Shown: positions 22,067-33,802 of the stretch, one piece after another | Layout: each line of letters starts with the position of its first letter | Numbering within the stretch: position 1 is the stretch's first letter | Assembly: GCA_032622095.1 (NCBI GenBank) | Contig: CP136063.1 | Coordinates: 282,591,426 to 282,655,425 of the forward strand | Reading direction: 5' to 3' | Origin: Siphonodentalium dalli | Lineage: Eukaryota > Mollusca > Scaphopoda > Gadilida > Siphonodentaliidae | DNA: 64,000 nt | Translations under genes and position numbers: made by a program | Notes under the pieces: model-generated | What the model saw: the letters and a program-made list of their open reading frames with translations, nothing else | Told to the model about the DNA's origin: nothing | The model's database searches: none

Positions 22067-23576
22067 ATGAAGGAAGCCATGCTTTCTGCTCAATCGGTGG
22101 TGTCGGGTGATGACACGCTTGATGTCCCTCATGACACGCCAAAGCGAACAAAGAAGTGGGTTTCTGCGGCTACGATGTATGAGGAATTGGATACTCGATG
22201 TGATAAAATCCAAGCCGATATGTCTTCGGGTTTTACAAACTTGTCTATCTACAAAGTTGGACAGTTTCATATCCTTAGTGTCCCACTCTAGGCAGTCGAT
22301 CTCGATCGCCTTCCACTAGACGTTCGGTCAGTATTGGTTCCGACTCAGGTCGTGATAGAACTATGCGAGACCGTTAGTCACGGCGGCATGATAAGCCAGC
22401 CGAAAGTGACCCTAGTCTTTCACAGCTGCGTGCGCCGGCAGAAAGTGAATCAGAGGAAGATGATGTTAGCATTCATGCACAAGATCATTCTTCCGACCGT
22501 GAATTCGAGCATGAAGTTAGATGAACATGGCATGATGAACATGATGAACATGATGAACATGATGAACATGATGAACATGAATCGAAATCGGACACGGTTG
22601 GTCGAAGTTAAATGTCAGATATGTTTGGAGACAAATTTTTTCAAATTAAAACCAAATCACAAAAGATTGGTTTACGCATGGACAGTGCTCAAATCAAAGA
22701 AAGTTTGCGCACTTCAAATCCTTCCTCATTGACGGCATTTTCTGAAGAAACTTTCGATCAGTTTCCAATCGATCAGGAGACAGAAGATTTTTTAAAAGTG
22801 CCGTCTTTAGACCCTCTTCTAGGCGAGCATTGGTTAAAAGACACGGCCTAGCTCCTAAGAATGTTAACCGACGTAAATCGCTTGATGACACGACGACAAG
22901 TCTAGTATCCCAACCTTGTAAGAGGGTTGAATTTATTGCCTACAAAGGGCAACAAGCAGGCCGTTTGGCGGTCGTGACTCAATTATATTCTCAACAGGCT
23001 CTTGCGAACCTTCTGACCAGTTTGGAAGCGGATAGTGTCGACATTGATAAGGCCATTGGACAACTCAAAGAGGTGTTTGAGATTTCGTCGAAATCTTTGG
23101 ATCAGTCCGGGAGAGCGGCCGCCTTCCACCACATTATTCGACGAACCTGCGCCATGTCTGATTCCGGATGGTATGAATCCGATGCTACGGGGCAGATGGC
23201 CAATCTTCCTCTTAGGGGGGACGGTGTTTTCGGGAATGGTCTTGAACCACTGTTGAAAGCACGCCGCAAGCGGAAAAAGCAAGTTCTAGAATTGCTTCCC
23301 GACATTAACAAGGAATCCACCTTTAATAAAAAAAAGAAGGATAACTCTAGTTTTTCTCAACCGGAAGTGAAGAAAAACTTCAAATCTCACGCGTCCACCA
23401 ACGCAACTTTGGTGGCTGCTCAAGACAAGGAATCGTCTATTCATATTCCCAAGATTGCGTCGTATGGACCAACTGACAAGAAACCTACCAGAGGTACCTA
23501 TGGTCAGGGTCGTGGACGCGGTGGCTACGGAGGCTACAGAGGCGGGGGACGTCGCTCCCACCGTGACATATTTTGA
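22067..23576 (+). pseudogene. DIRS-like retroelement Gag region, several frameshifts
   Basis: Frames 22067-22291, then 22291-22850 and 22830-23576 together read as a Gag-like protein. The parts are an N-terminal segment, an SR-rich stretch, an acidic stretch with five HDE repeats encoded by a 9-bp tandem (22525-22580), and MSDMFGDKFFQIKTKSQKIG. The long last frame has YKGQQAGRLAVVTQ, a helical middle, a basic tail and a GRGRGGYGGYRGGG RNA-binding-like C-terminus. An in-frame stop in the SR part and another before MSDMFG show decay. The reverse transcriptase that follows identifies the group. Confidence 0.65.
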
Positions 23577-23599
23577 CTATGTAAGTATAAACCATTGGT

Positions 23600-24425
23600 C
23601 TCCTCTACCACTCATTCCGGTCGGGGGCCATTTGTCACATTTTTTGATGTTTTGGCAGGAGTTGACCGACGATATTTGGGTTATGAAGACTATCACAGAC
23701 GGTCTGAGTCTAGAGTTTCAGACTTTTCCAAGGTTCTTTGGAGTGAAGGAAACAAGGGTTCCTCCATTTCATTTCTTTGGAAATAAACAAACTTTTAAGG
23801 AAGAAGGCAATAGAGGTAGTTCCCGAGAGTCAAAACGACGAAGGGTTCTACAGCACTCTATTCCTTGTTCCGAAAAAGAATGGCATGTTAAGACCAGTTC
23901 TGAATGTAAAGTTCCTCAATCATTTCCTAGTCAAAACACATTTCAAGATGGACACTCTAAAATCAGTTCTATGTCTCATTCAGAAAGACGATTACGCTTT
24001 CTCTCTCGACCTTTGCGATGCGTACATGCATCTGAAGATCTTAAATTACCATCGGAAGTTTTCAAGTTCCGCTTTCAAGGAAATACTTATCCAATTCCGA
24101 GCTCTTTGTTTCGGGTCAACAATGGCGCCGAGAGTTTTTATTCGGGTAACATCAGTCGTGGCAGCTCACTTGCGAAAGCAAGGAATTTGTCTGATTCAGT
24201 ACCTGGTCGATTGGTTGATCCAGAACAATTCAAAAGAGGGCTTATTAGATTATCGTCGTGTTGTAATAAAAACTCTGCAGCGACTGGGATCCTTAATAAA
24301 TTGGACAAAGTCTTGCCTAGAACCTTCCCAGGAGATAACTTACCTGGCTGTCGCTTCGATCTTCAACAGGGCATGATTTATCCAGCACTGGAGCGAATAC
24401 TCTCTCTGAAACGGGTATCTCATGT
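23600..24425 (+). pseudogene. DIRS-like reverse transcriptase, catalytic Asp lost
   Basis: The RT begins with VGGHLSHFLMFWQELTDD in frame 23455-24510. It switches near 23780 to frame 23777-24376 (LRKKAIEVVPESQ, GFYSTLFLVPKKNG, RPVLNVKFLN, DYAFSLDLCDAYMHLK) and then back to the first frame for DLQQGMIYPALERILSLK. This is the DIRS/Ngaro-type RT pattern. The active-site motif reads QYLVDW where QYLDDW is expected, so the first catalytic Asp is Val. No DIRS tyrosine recombinase follows. The RT is joined at about 24425 to a gypsy integrase fragment. Confidence 0.85.
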
Positions 24426-24429
24426 TCTG

Positions 24430-25325
24430 TTGCAGAAGTATATTCTGATGGTGGACTATTATTCAAACTTTTTCATAATTGCACTTCGGAAAAACCTATC
24501 ATCTTCATAAGTCATCACCGAACTGAAATTGATGATGGCGAGACACGGCATTGTCCAGACACTAATTTCGGACAATGCTTCTTACTATGTCATCTGTGAC
24601 CAGTTCAAATCGTTCATGGATGAGTGGGGTTTCAACCACATTACAAGCTCACCACGATATCCTCAGTCGAATCGGATGAATATGTGGGTGTGGCTAAATC
24701 GATTTTACGGAAGGCAAAAGACTCAGGAACTGATCCGTATTTACAACTGCTTTCGTACAGGGACTCGCATGTAGTGGGTGATAAAACGCCGAGTCAGCTC
24801 TGCTTTGGCAGAAGGCTCAGAACTAACATTCCGGTTCCCACAAAATTGTTGTTACCAGAGAAACAGCTCAAAGTAAAAGAGGATCGACGCAAAATGCAAG
24901 ATAAGCAGAAACTGTATTACGACAGGAAATCCACTCGAATTCTGCCTGTTCTCACTCCAAAACAAACTGTACAAATTTATGATGCTGACAAGAAGAAATG
25001 GACCCATGGGATGATTAGCGAAAAGTTACAGGAACCGAGATCTTATCGTGTTAACACCGGAGATGGAGGCAGTTACAGACGTAATCGAAGACAGATTCAA
25101 ACCAGGCCGGTAAAACCTACCACAAACAATTCGGAACATAATACCCATGTGAATGGTGACTCAATGGATGGGTTCAGAGACATACAAGAGACACGTGCGG
25201 ATACGAGAGTGTCAGACACACGCGTGGGAGATACACGTGCTGCAGTTCCGCCAGACATTCCAACATGTGTTAGAACTAGCAGTCGTGGCCGGGTTATCAG
25301 GACCCCAAACAAATTTAAAAACTAA
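24430..25325 (+). pseudogene. Ty3/gypsy integrase C-terminal relic
   Basis: The sequence resumes with YILMVDYYSNFF and, after a stop at 24508, gives ELKLMMARHGIVQTLISDN and FKSFMDEWGFNHITSSPRYP. It shifts to frame 24624-25325 with AKSILRKAKDSGTDPYLQL, PSQLCFGRRLRTNIPVPTK, LTPKQTVQIYDADKKKWTH and SYRVNTGDGGSYRRNRR. This is a gypsy integrase core plus C-terminal tail. The catalytic Glu region (normally SNGEAER) is destroyed (SNRMNMW). RT, RNase H and Gag of this element are absent. Confidence 0.85.
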
Positions 25326-25451
25326 TCTCTCAATAAACATTAAGTCATACACCATTGGACAGTGGCAATTAAATACTAACATGTTATGATGGCATGCGCT
25401 CTACCATCATAAGGATTATCTTACTAACCCTTTTAGTAGCAAGCGTCTTAA

Positions 25452-25843
25452 CCCTTTACCCAACAAACCGGCCAAAACCGGCCAAATAAAGCTTCAACAG
25501 CCTAAAATATCTTCGGTCTGTCTCAATAGAACCATACAAATATGGATATCATTGGAACCGGCTCCTTGACCACATTGTGATAGTTACAGTTATGCCCTGT
25601 GCCAATGCATTCTCTTATATATGCGAGTCGACCATAGGTCGCCTCGCATATATAAGAGAATGCATTGGCCTAAAAAAAATCTTTTTTTAACACTTTTTAC
25701 CATTTTTACTTACATTCTTTAATAATTTTATAATTTTTAATGTGTTAAGCCAATGCATTCTCTTATATATGCGAGGCGACCTATGGTCGACTCGCATATA
25801 TAAGAGAATGCATTGGCACAGGGCCCTTCTGTTGGGTAAAGGG
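25452..25843. mobile_element. piggyBac-like MITE, copy B
   Basis: It is flanked by perfect TTAA on both sides (25448-25451 and 25844-25847). It has the same TIRs and the same two internal hairpins as 11667-12058, in the opposite orientation. It is inserted between the integrase relic and the purine tract/LTR of the same gypsy element. Confidence 0.93.
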
Positions 25844-25856
25844 TTAAAAGGGGAGA

Positions 25857-26015
25857 TGTTATATGCTTACATTGTATATAGTTAACATTTAGCTCCTCCT
25901 ACTTTATTGCAGTATACATGCTTCTACCGCGCTTCCTGAGGGGCAGTCTGAACATGTGCTTGCTTATAGAATAAAACCTATTATACAAACATGTCTTGTG
26001 CTGAAGCTTATTACA
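25857..26015 (+). repeat. Probable solo 3-prime LTR of the gypsy relic
   Basis: The purine run AAAAGGGGAGA (25846-25856) directly precedes TGTTATATGCTTACATTG. The block ends GAAGCTTATTACA, giving a TG...CA unit of 159 bp containing GAATAAAACC. Purine tract plus TG/CA fits the 3-prime LTR of the element whose integrase precedes it. No matching 5-prime LTR is in the window. Confidence 0.6.
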
Positions 26016-27404
26016 ATATTATGTTAGTCCTGGCTATTATTTTATTCGTTTACTCAAACAATCAAACATGGCTTGTTTCAACATTTGTATATTTGATATG
26101 AAAAATGAGCATTGCTAGAGCATGGCAAATTACATCCTTTAGCCATTTTGAATTGTACTACTGCCAAATAAAATGAAAATTTGATATTACAAAGAATATC
26201 TGATATTCCCATAATTTCAATGCCAAAATACGGTCAAATTCTAATGGCCATAACTCATGTGAAACTAATTGGACAGAACCCATATTCGAACTTGGACTGT
26301 ATTTTTTAACTGGGAAACACACATACCAGCTTTTGGTCAGATCAAATAATCCAAAGGAGTTATCGGTCAGAACGAAAAATGTTAACTTGAATGGACGTTC
26401 AAATTCAAAGTTGAATAATGGCCATAACTCATGTAAAAATAACTGGACGGAACCCATATTCGAACTTGGCCGGTAACTTATTTCATGAAAACTGGTCAAT
26501 TGCGAAAATAGATGCTCATTTCATTGAACATTGCACATTAGTTTCAGCTGCAAACGTACCACAATCAAATTGTCTATTCTTGTCGTTAGCAAACGCTAGA
26601 GCAGCCATGATTAAATATTTTAAAGTATAAAATATATACTGAATACGCCTGTCAGTAGTCCCATCCCTGATAAGCCCAGTCTTAGTTTTTATGGGGTGTC
26701 CTCAAAGATAATCCCACTCCAGTTTTAGAACGTAGAGGATTAAGTCTGAATCAGATGACAAAAACTCATTCACATATAACCAATAGTGGTGACTAAACAT
26801 TAAAAAAAAAAAAGGAGAGCATATTTTCTTTGAAGTTCCACACTAGAAGTTGGTGATGTTCACCCATTAGTTACCTCGATTATGAATTTATCATCTGCAA
26901 ATTAGAGGATAAAGAAACTGAACAGAAGGGAAAAGTGACTAAACTAATTTGAGGATATAGAGTATAGATACTTCCCAGAAGATGAGGTTCCCAGAGGGTG
27001 AATTTGGGGATGCTAGCCCTCTGTGCGTGATTGAGTCACTGAATTCACCCTTTGGGGGACCTCATTCTGCAATTGTCAGCCACACTTGGGTGAAACATGA
27101 GACCAGAGAATCAACTTTCAGGGGCCTATAATTGGTATTCATAGAGCATAGTGGCCTATAATTGGTATTCATAGAGCATTTCATACTTATTACGGTGGCC
27201 GGGGGACAGCAGGCCCATCACACAGTCATGACCACTGGTCATCTATCCAGTTTAGGCTTGAAGCGTAACATGTTTGGAATTCAGTTTTTGTTCAAGATAA
27301 ACTCACAATCAGTGAATATTTCTAGTACAATGCTCATTATTCACTTTGGTTCTGGAGATTTTATACACGGCATAGTATAATGTCACAAAATCTACAACAA
27401 GTTG
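26016..27404. other. Gene-free; ~180-bp direct repeat and a palindrome
   Basis: ATGGCCATAACTCATGT and ACCCATATTCGAACTTGG occur near 26243 and again near 26418, marking two direct copies about 175 bp apart. GTGGCCTATAATTGGTATTC recurs near 27150. At 26985-27070 lies a palindrome of the family seen at 4165 (GAGGTTCCCAGAGGGTGAAT against CACCCTTTGGGGGACCTC). No coding domain is recognised. Confidence 0.6.
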
Positions 27405-27408
27405 TTAA

Positions 27409-27791
27409 CCCTTTACCCAACAGAATGGCCCTGTGCCAATGCATTCTCTCATATATGCGAGTCGACCATAGGTCGCCTTGCATATATAAGAGAATGCATT
27501 GGCTTAACACATTAAAAATTATAAAATTGTTAAAGAATGTAAGAAAAAATGGTAAAAAGTGTTAAAAAAAAGTTTTTTTTTAGGCCAATGCATTCTCTTA
27601 TATATGCGAGGCGACCTATGGTCGACTCGCATATATAAGAGAATGCATTGGCACAGGGCATAACTGTAACTATCACAATGTGGTCAAGGAGCCGGTTCCA
27701 ATGATATCCATATTTGTATGGTTCTATTGAGACAGACCGAAGATATTTTAGGCTGTTGAAGCTTTATTTGGCCGGTTTGTTGGGTAAAGGG
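27409..27791. mobile_element. piggyBac-like MITE, copy C
   Basis: It is flanked by TTAA on both sides (27405-27408 and 27792-27795), with TIRs CCCTTTACCCAACA and complement and both internal hairpins present. It sits just 60 bp upstream of the GPCR fragment. Confidence 0.93.
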
Positions 27792-27851
27792 TTAACAGGC
27801 AGTAAATAAGCAGAGGACCATCTGCGACGACGAGACTTTTAGTGGAATTGC

Positions 27852-28625
27852 ATGATGAATGACACTAACATATCAGCGAACAACACCAGATGGTTCATAG
27901 AGGGGAACAACTCTATACTACCGGGAAAAGGAAATCAAACACTTCTTCCCAAAGCACCATTAGCCTTGCTGATTATAATTCCAACAGTTGCAGCTGGACA
28001 ATTACATTAAATCTATGTGTTGCAATTGTGTTGACAAATAAAGCATGCCGCAGAAATTCTCATTTGGTGGTGATTATGAGCTTGGCTCTCCGTGACTTTC
28101 TGCTTGGGCTGGCTTCTGTCATTCCGGCTTCCATTTTCCTGTTTCCAGATTTTTTTCAAAATCGCATAATATTCTCGGCATCATATCAGGCCATTTACTC
28201 ATCAGTCTCTGCAACGGCAATTCACATTATCTTGATATGCATAGAGCGAATCATAGCTGTTACAAAACCTCATAAATTCAAACAGATATTTCCAATAAAG
28301 AGGTGTCTAATCTACAGTATTGGAATATGGGTGTTTTCATCTGCTGGATTCTTCATGCTACCCATCTTATGGCTGAGAAGTGAGCATTTGTTTTGCCAGA
28401 GTTATACTCAGCTAAGAATTTGTACGGGGGATCAGCAGTCATCTATGCGTCTACGTGGTTTCTATTTTTTTTCGGCATAGCGGCTCCAGTATTTGGATTT
28501 CTCCTGACAAAAATGAAACAGTGGTTTGGAAATATCGGCAGGAACAGAGGGTCCGTGAAGATTCGGCAGAGGGAAGATTCGGCAGGGAAGATTCGGCTGG
28601 TTTTATCGGCCGAATCTTCCTAGGT
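27852..28625 (+). pseudogene. Rhodopsin-like GPCR fragment, TM1-TM5, two frameshifts
   Basis: Frame 27852-28010 gives an N-terminus with three N-glycosylation sequons (NDTNISANNTRW) and the start of TM1 (APLALLIIIPTVAAG). It shifts near 28000 into frame 27890-28480, which carries NSHLVVIMSLALRDFLLGL (TM2), a TM3 ending ICIERIIAVTKP (the E/DRY box reads ERI) and CLIYSIGIWVFSSAGFFMLP (TM4). A second shift near 28410-28440 leads into frame 28393-28623 with ASTWFLFFFGIAAPVFGFLL (TM5) and a basic third loop. A local ATTCGGCAG-type repeat and a stop follow. TM6 and TM7 are missing. Ligand family is not identifiable. It is probably a host gene relic. Confidence 0.75.
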
Positions 28626-29262
28626 TTATACCAATATATTGGGACGGGAGATTTTATGTTTTAAGTTTTATGAATTATGTGGACATATTTGTTAATAATA
28701 TATTACATGAATAAATTAAATTAAATGAAGCTATTATTTTTATGATGTTTTGTTTGTGATAATTTTAGAACTGGTAAGTTTTATGAGTGAATATTTTACA
28801 AGAATAAATTACTTTTATTATTACTTTTGTTATTACTTTTATGATGTTTTGTCATTAGTTTCTTTGACATATTTTAGGTTTATGATAAGGTAAGTTTATT
28901 ATGAATATATTGAAGTTATTACTTACAAATTACGTGGTAAATCCAAATATCACGTTCGAACACTATAAGGAATTATGATTAATGAAGATTCAATGAGAAA
29001 ACGAATAAAAATTTTGACAGTTGTTCACACTCTGTTCACGTTGGCACCAAGTGTTTACACAACAGTCGGTAGAATATACAGAGTCGTCTTTCTGATGCCA
29101 GCTGATATGATCTCAGTGAGAACTATTCGATGTTTGTTTAGATAAGTTTGCTGAGTGCATTTCAGTTAGGACTGATCAGTTGTTTGTTTTACCGCATCAG
29201 ATCTAACGACTTTTAGAATATATAGTTGAATTAAATTGACTTCACCATATCACATCTTCATC
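28626..29262. other. AT-rich non-coding stretch
   Basis: TTTTATGATGTTTTGT and TTTATTATTACTTTTG words recur near 28735-28860, but no coding sequence or inverted repeat is recognised. Confidence 0.4.
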
Positions 29263-29729
29263 ATGCCTTCGTACAACCTCCGTCAAAATCAGCTCATAGA
29301 CTACCCATGTATTAAGTGTAATAGGAATATACGTCCTCGTCAGCAAGCAGTTGACTGCGACACATTGATGATTTCCTTGTAACAGATATAAACATGAACA
29401 CCCACCGTCACATCATCTTCGCCACCCCATTTCAACTGGATATACGTTTGTTCATAGACGGTACATTCAAGATAGTAGGCGAGCCATTTGGAAAGAATGC
29501 ACAGTTGCTGTCAATCAACTGCTTTGTGAAAGACGGTAACAAGAAGAAGCAGTTCCCGATGGTGTTCGCTCTAGTGACACGACGACAGAAAGTAGACTAT
29601 ACCGCTGTACTGACCGCCATTATAGAGAAACTGGACGGCCCACCGATGGTGGAAACGTTCATAATGGACTTCGATCAAGATATTAATGAGCGTCGAGCGC
29701 GTGTTTCTTTCCGTTACACCTGTAATTAA
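29263..29729 (+). pseudogene. MULE-type transposase fragment with N-terminal Cys pairs
   Basis: Frame 29263-29382 reads MPSYNLRQNQL then CIKCNRNIRPRQQ and VDCDT, the start of a zinc-binding N-terminus that stops early. A shifted frame (29394-29729) gives HIIFATPFQLD, LFIDGTFKIVGEPF, KKKQFPMVFALVTRR and ETFIMDFDQDIN. This is the start of the MULE transposase domain, with the first catalytic Asp in the IDGTFK motif and a second acidic motif in MDFD. The C-terminal half is missing. It is unrelated by position to the foldback at 38565. Confidence 0.7.
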
Positions 29730-30110
29730 CCGACTCATGCATTTTCATTTTGAAATAAAAATAGTTCCACACATTGCATGCACATATCAAACCACATATG
29801 CTTCCAGTAACAATGGGACATATATGTGATAAAATATAAATAATATAAATAATTTTCGTCCTTTACAATAGTAATGTATTAAATTAGTATTTAATAATTT
29901 ATAAGCGAGAAGATTTTTCTGTTCGTAATTACCGGTAAATTTGATTTGTTTACACAAAATCTCAGGTAAGATTCGATGAATATTTACACTAATATGTTTT
30001 TTACGCATGCACATTTACTAAATTGATCATAGGCACATTTCCACAAAAGACACACGATCGAACTTAGTTGGAAAAGTTACATTTTGCGTGTTAATTTAAT
30101 GACTAATAAT
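29730..30110. other. Non-coding stretch
   Basis: No motif or repeat is recognised. Confidence 0.4.
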
Positions 30111-32336
30111 ATGGCAAATATCAACGCCAGTGGAAATGGATGGAGTCTGTTTCAAATGCTAGAACTGGACGAGATCATGAGACAGAAGGATGACAAGACC
30201 TTTGCAGAGCTGCTGGATCGTGTGAATTACAGATGATGATGCCAACATTCAGAAGCAGAGACAGTGGACCGATTATCCGTACGGATGCGTTGCATGTCTT
30301 CTGTGAAAACTCTAAGTGGACAGGCATAATCGGGAACAACTCGCTTCTCTGAAAAATCACATCCATGAGATACATGCATATGACCGATCCAAAGATATCG
30401 AAACCAGTCTCCTCAACCTTACCGACCGTCCTGAAAAGCTGTCTGAAAGTGGTGGGCTGTGGAGCATTCTCAAGATATCTGTTGGTGCAAAGGTAAGATC
30501 ATTTAGATAGAAATTTAGTAGCCTAAATAAATCACTAAATAAATCATGCACCTGTTATTTGCATTATCAAATAGGAAATTACAAAAAATACTTGATTGTG
30601 AGTTATGCGAATTATTAGTAAATTTAACAAACAAAGCCCATATAAATGTTTGGCACTTTATAGCGCCAGAACCTCTTTTGACATGATTTTTTTAAGTATG
30701 TGGTTTTGTGTGTAAAAATATGTGGGAAGACATAAATACCAACCAATGATCAATGATCAGATAAATCATGTTGCCTAAACTATAAATCATAATAATGATT
30801 TATTGTCTTGGTTTTCTTATAAAAGGGGACCCCCTTTATAAGCTCGCTATATACATCACTATTTAGTAAAATCAAATTTGTTCGATTATTTATATAATAC
30901 ATAGTAAGATTAAATATGAAAAATATGGCCATGAAGAGGGACTTTAATCACCATGTTATTTACATTATTAATATATCTTTTTTTTATCTGTTAATATCAA
31001 CAGCACTTTTAATCTTTTATGATGTGTATAACAGCATAGGTGGTTAATTTCAGATGGATTACAACATAATCTCACAGTCACAGATAGTAAAATTTCAATA
31101 ATAGTGTATAATTTATCGCTGTCTTATTACAGGTTATGCTAACCGTCAATTGTGATGTCTCTGACGGACTAGTCAATGGTGCCCGGGTTCACGTTGTCTA
31201 CCTTGATGTCGATCAGGTGAGGCAAGAAATTGTTGCGATTCTTGTCAACTTTGAAGACAACAACGTTGGAGAGAATGCGAAACTGACAAGCCCATACAAG
31301 GAAAGGTTTCCCAATGCTGTACCAATCAAGAGACACGAATCGACAATCCCACATGGTCAGCGTCACACTGCTTCAACAACACGAGTCCAGTTTCCATTGA
31401 CCATCCATAAAGTTCAAGGTAAATAAATAGACAGAACTTCATGCGCGTTTGATCCGTAAATGTTTATTGCACAAGATCAATTTTGGCGGAAGGATAATAT
31501 TGAACGAGAAGACACATCAGTTCAATATTGCTTTGCCCAATATCGATCAAGTGCAATAAACATTCACATATCAAATGCGTGAGGTTCTGTATTTATTACA
31601 TGCATCATTAGAACTATAAATTGCATAATTAAACAGCATTAGGAAACGCAATATCTTCCAAAAAAAACAGCACTTAAACTGGACAATTCATTGAATTCAA
31701 CACCATTCTGACATCATGACGTCAAACATCCTGTATTCAACATAATTATGTTGAATACAGATTATTTTTATTACACGACGTGAGAAAGTCCATTTTTTTT
31801 TACATATTTTGGGATAAAATCACTTGAGGCATGTAATATAATTAGTTGATAGTTAATAAGCAGAATTTCAACTTCAAATAATGTGACGTAGATATTGTAG
31901 ATATTGTTCCTTACTATAGTGATCTATAAAATTATACAAATTATTTTCCAATTTAACTATAACTTCATTTGGAAAATACGATCACAATTATTATTTTCAT
32001 AGGCTAACTGAACTGTGCAGATTAACATTTTGTTTTTGCATTACTGACTATCTGTAAATATAATTTTGAACTTGAATGGACAATTTCGCATGACAAAAAT
32101 CATGTATTACAAAAGACAAAATTATTCTTTCAAAATGTTGTCATTTTACTCATTACCGGCATCATATTTATATAAATTTATTTCCAGGACTGACTGTGAA
32201 TAACATTGTGGTCTCCATGAAATCAAGCCATTTCGGGAAAGAACAAGCTTATGTGGTGTTTAGCAGATTGAAGTCGTTGAGACCCCAACCCCCTGCCAAA
32301 ACGAAGTGGCCCGGTGTGTGTTACAACATCTACTGA
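30111..32336 (+). pseudogene. PIF1-like helicase C-terminal part, spliced and decayed
   Basis: Exon 1 (30111-30492) reads MANINASGNGWSLFQMLEL and DEIMRQKDDKTFAELLDRV, then after shifts ITDDDANIQKQRQWTD, RTDALHVFCENSK, VDRHNREQLASLKN and LWSILKISVGAK. The donor is AAG/GTAAGA. Exon 2 (31133-31418) follows a TTATTACAG acceptor and gives VMLTVNCDVSDGLVNGARVH and VPIKRHESTIP through PLTIHKVQG. Exon 3 (32188-32336) gives LTVNNIVVSMKSS, GKEQAYVVFSRLKSL and a stop. These are the C-terminal motifs of PIF1-family helicases, including Helitron-encoded ones, and the splice phases fit (0, then 1). Two frameshifts in exon 1 suggest decay. The Walker A half is absent. Whether the source was a host gene or a Helitron cannot be decided. 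Confidence 0.75.
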
Positions 32337-32440
32337 CATACTTGCGATGATAAAGGATGTCCCGGACTGTGTAGATTCTGTTCACAAATACACAGATTCA
32401 AGAAGAAAGTGGTGTAATGAAGAAGTTTCGGTTGGAGTAC

Positions 32441-32543
32441 AGTAATGGCAATGAATGGCAACAAGCCATATTTCCAACTAAATCCTGAAAAGTTACCCAT
32501 AATTCTGCTGTGGTTATGGAGTCGATTAATTAGGGCATTACTG
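32441..32543. mobile_element. TA-flanked CAGTAATG MITE, copy 2 (internally deleted)
   Basis: TA flanks lie at 32439-32440 and 32544-32545. CAGTAATGG is at the left and GCATTACTG at the right, and GAAAAGTTACCCATAATTC matches copies 1 and 3. Most of the left palindrome arm is missing. Confidence 0.85.
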
Positions 32544-32559
32544 TACTTTCTGACAACCC

Positions 32560-33200
32560 TGGATATAAGTCAGCGAAGGATCAGCTATTTCCACAAACCG
32601 TCTAACTACTGTAGGAGTACGGCAAAGAGGGAATACATTGAACCAGGATTATTACTGTCAAAAATGTATCTGATATATACCGAATGGTGCTCACAACGCG
32701 GCTTCACTGTGTTCCATCAAAATTATTACAGAAATGTTTTCAACTGCGATTCCATGTTCCGAAAAGGATTTGTGTCATCAGTGTTTTCAGTATGATACCA
32801 GTGTGAAAAATTCCGAAAATATTTCCAACAATGTAAAGTCGTTATACCTGGCACATATGAATGATAAGGATAATACATGCGCACAGAGAAAAAAAGATCG
32901 CGATGGTGGAGACGTAGTAATATGTTTTGACATGGAAAACGTCATAACTTTACCAAATTGAATGTCTAATTTTTACTACAAAAGGAAGCTCACTACATTC
33001 AACCTAACCTGACCTAACTGCCAATTGTTCTAAAAACGCTATATGGACAGAAAGTCATTTGGGGAAGACGGCAATTCAATCGCTAGCCCATTGATTAAAC
33101 ATATGAAACAAATACTAGAGGATTTGCCCGAAACTAAAAAAAGTCATACTATGGAGTGATTCTTGTGTTCCACCGAATCAGAATTCACACCCAAATGTAG
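32560..33200 (+). pseudogene. Fragment of an unnamed transposase-like family
   Basis: The conceptual translation reads SYFHKPSNYCRSTAKREYIE, LLLSKMYLIYTEWCSQRGF, then KDLCHQCFQYDTSVKNS, VVICFDMENVITLPN, NFYYKRKLTTFN, and after more shifts NSIASPLIKHMKQ and KKVILWSDSC. The Cys pair, FDMENV, YYKRKL and SDSC order is one I associate with multi-copy invertebrate proteins of transposon origin. The two Asp-bearing motifs could be an RNase H-fold active site. I cannot name the superfamily. Several frameshifts make it a pseudogene. Confidence 0.5.
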
Positions 33201-33802
33201 ACAGGATTGAACAGAAGTTTTCCACTCCAAGCCACTCCACAGTGCAGGAAGTGGACATTTATGTGCACCAAGAACCACGCTTGATCGATCTGTCATTTTT
33301 CGATTTGACATTTCATTTATTTTGTATTCGTTGTGATGGTTGCTCGTTGTGTGGCACAAGGCCAGGCTTCTCAGCGATACTTGGCAAAATACAGTAGTAT
33401 CAAGTTTCGCTCTTTAAACTACATCTGATGTACATCGATCATGATTGTCGGTATCGGAAGGGTGGGTCTGGGGTTTCGTTGAAAGCACGGCATTGTGATA
33501 TTGTTTTAATCTTCAAAGAAACACATGTCCGTATGTTGTCTTTGATGACGATGTTGTAACTTGCATGCCGCGGCAAAATCTGTTTGATCATTGATGACCT
33601 TGAACTCGATCATGTCGTCAGTCACTCGTGCAGCGTGTTTATATCGAGATAGGTTTGATCGGCAGTCCCTTTGAACTGTAAATTTTGTGCTTTCCGTGAT
33701 CAGTACATGTATGCCGATATTGGTTGGTCATTCATTCAGTCGTCAGTCTTTCTTTCGAAAAGGTGGCCCTATACCATACATTTGTTTCAAAATTAAATCA
33801 GC
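33201..33802. other. Non-coding stretch upstream of the hAT gene
   Basis: No ORF or repeat is recognised. It may contain the hAT 5-prime end, but no matching TIR was found with confidence. Confidence 0.35.

Noticed and set aside
22334-22732. 132-residue ORF with a Met-Met-Asn repeat
   Set aside because: It is the wrong frame of a 9-bp tandem that encodes His-Asp-Glu repeats in the DIRS-like Gag frame.
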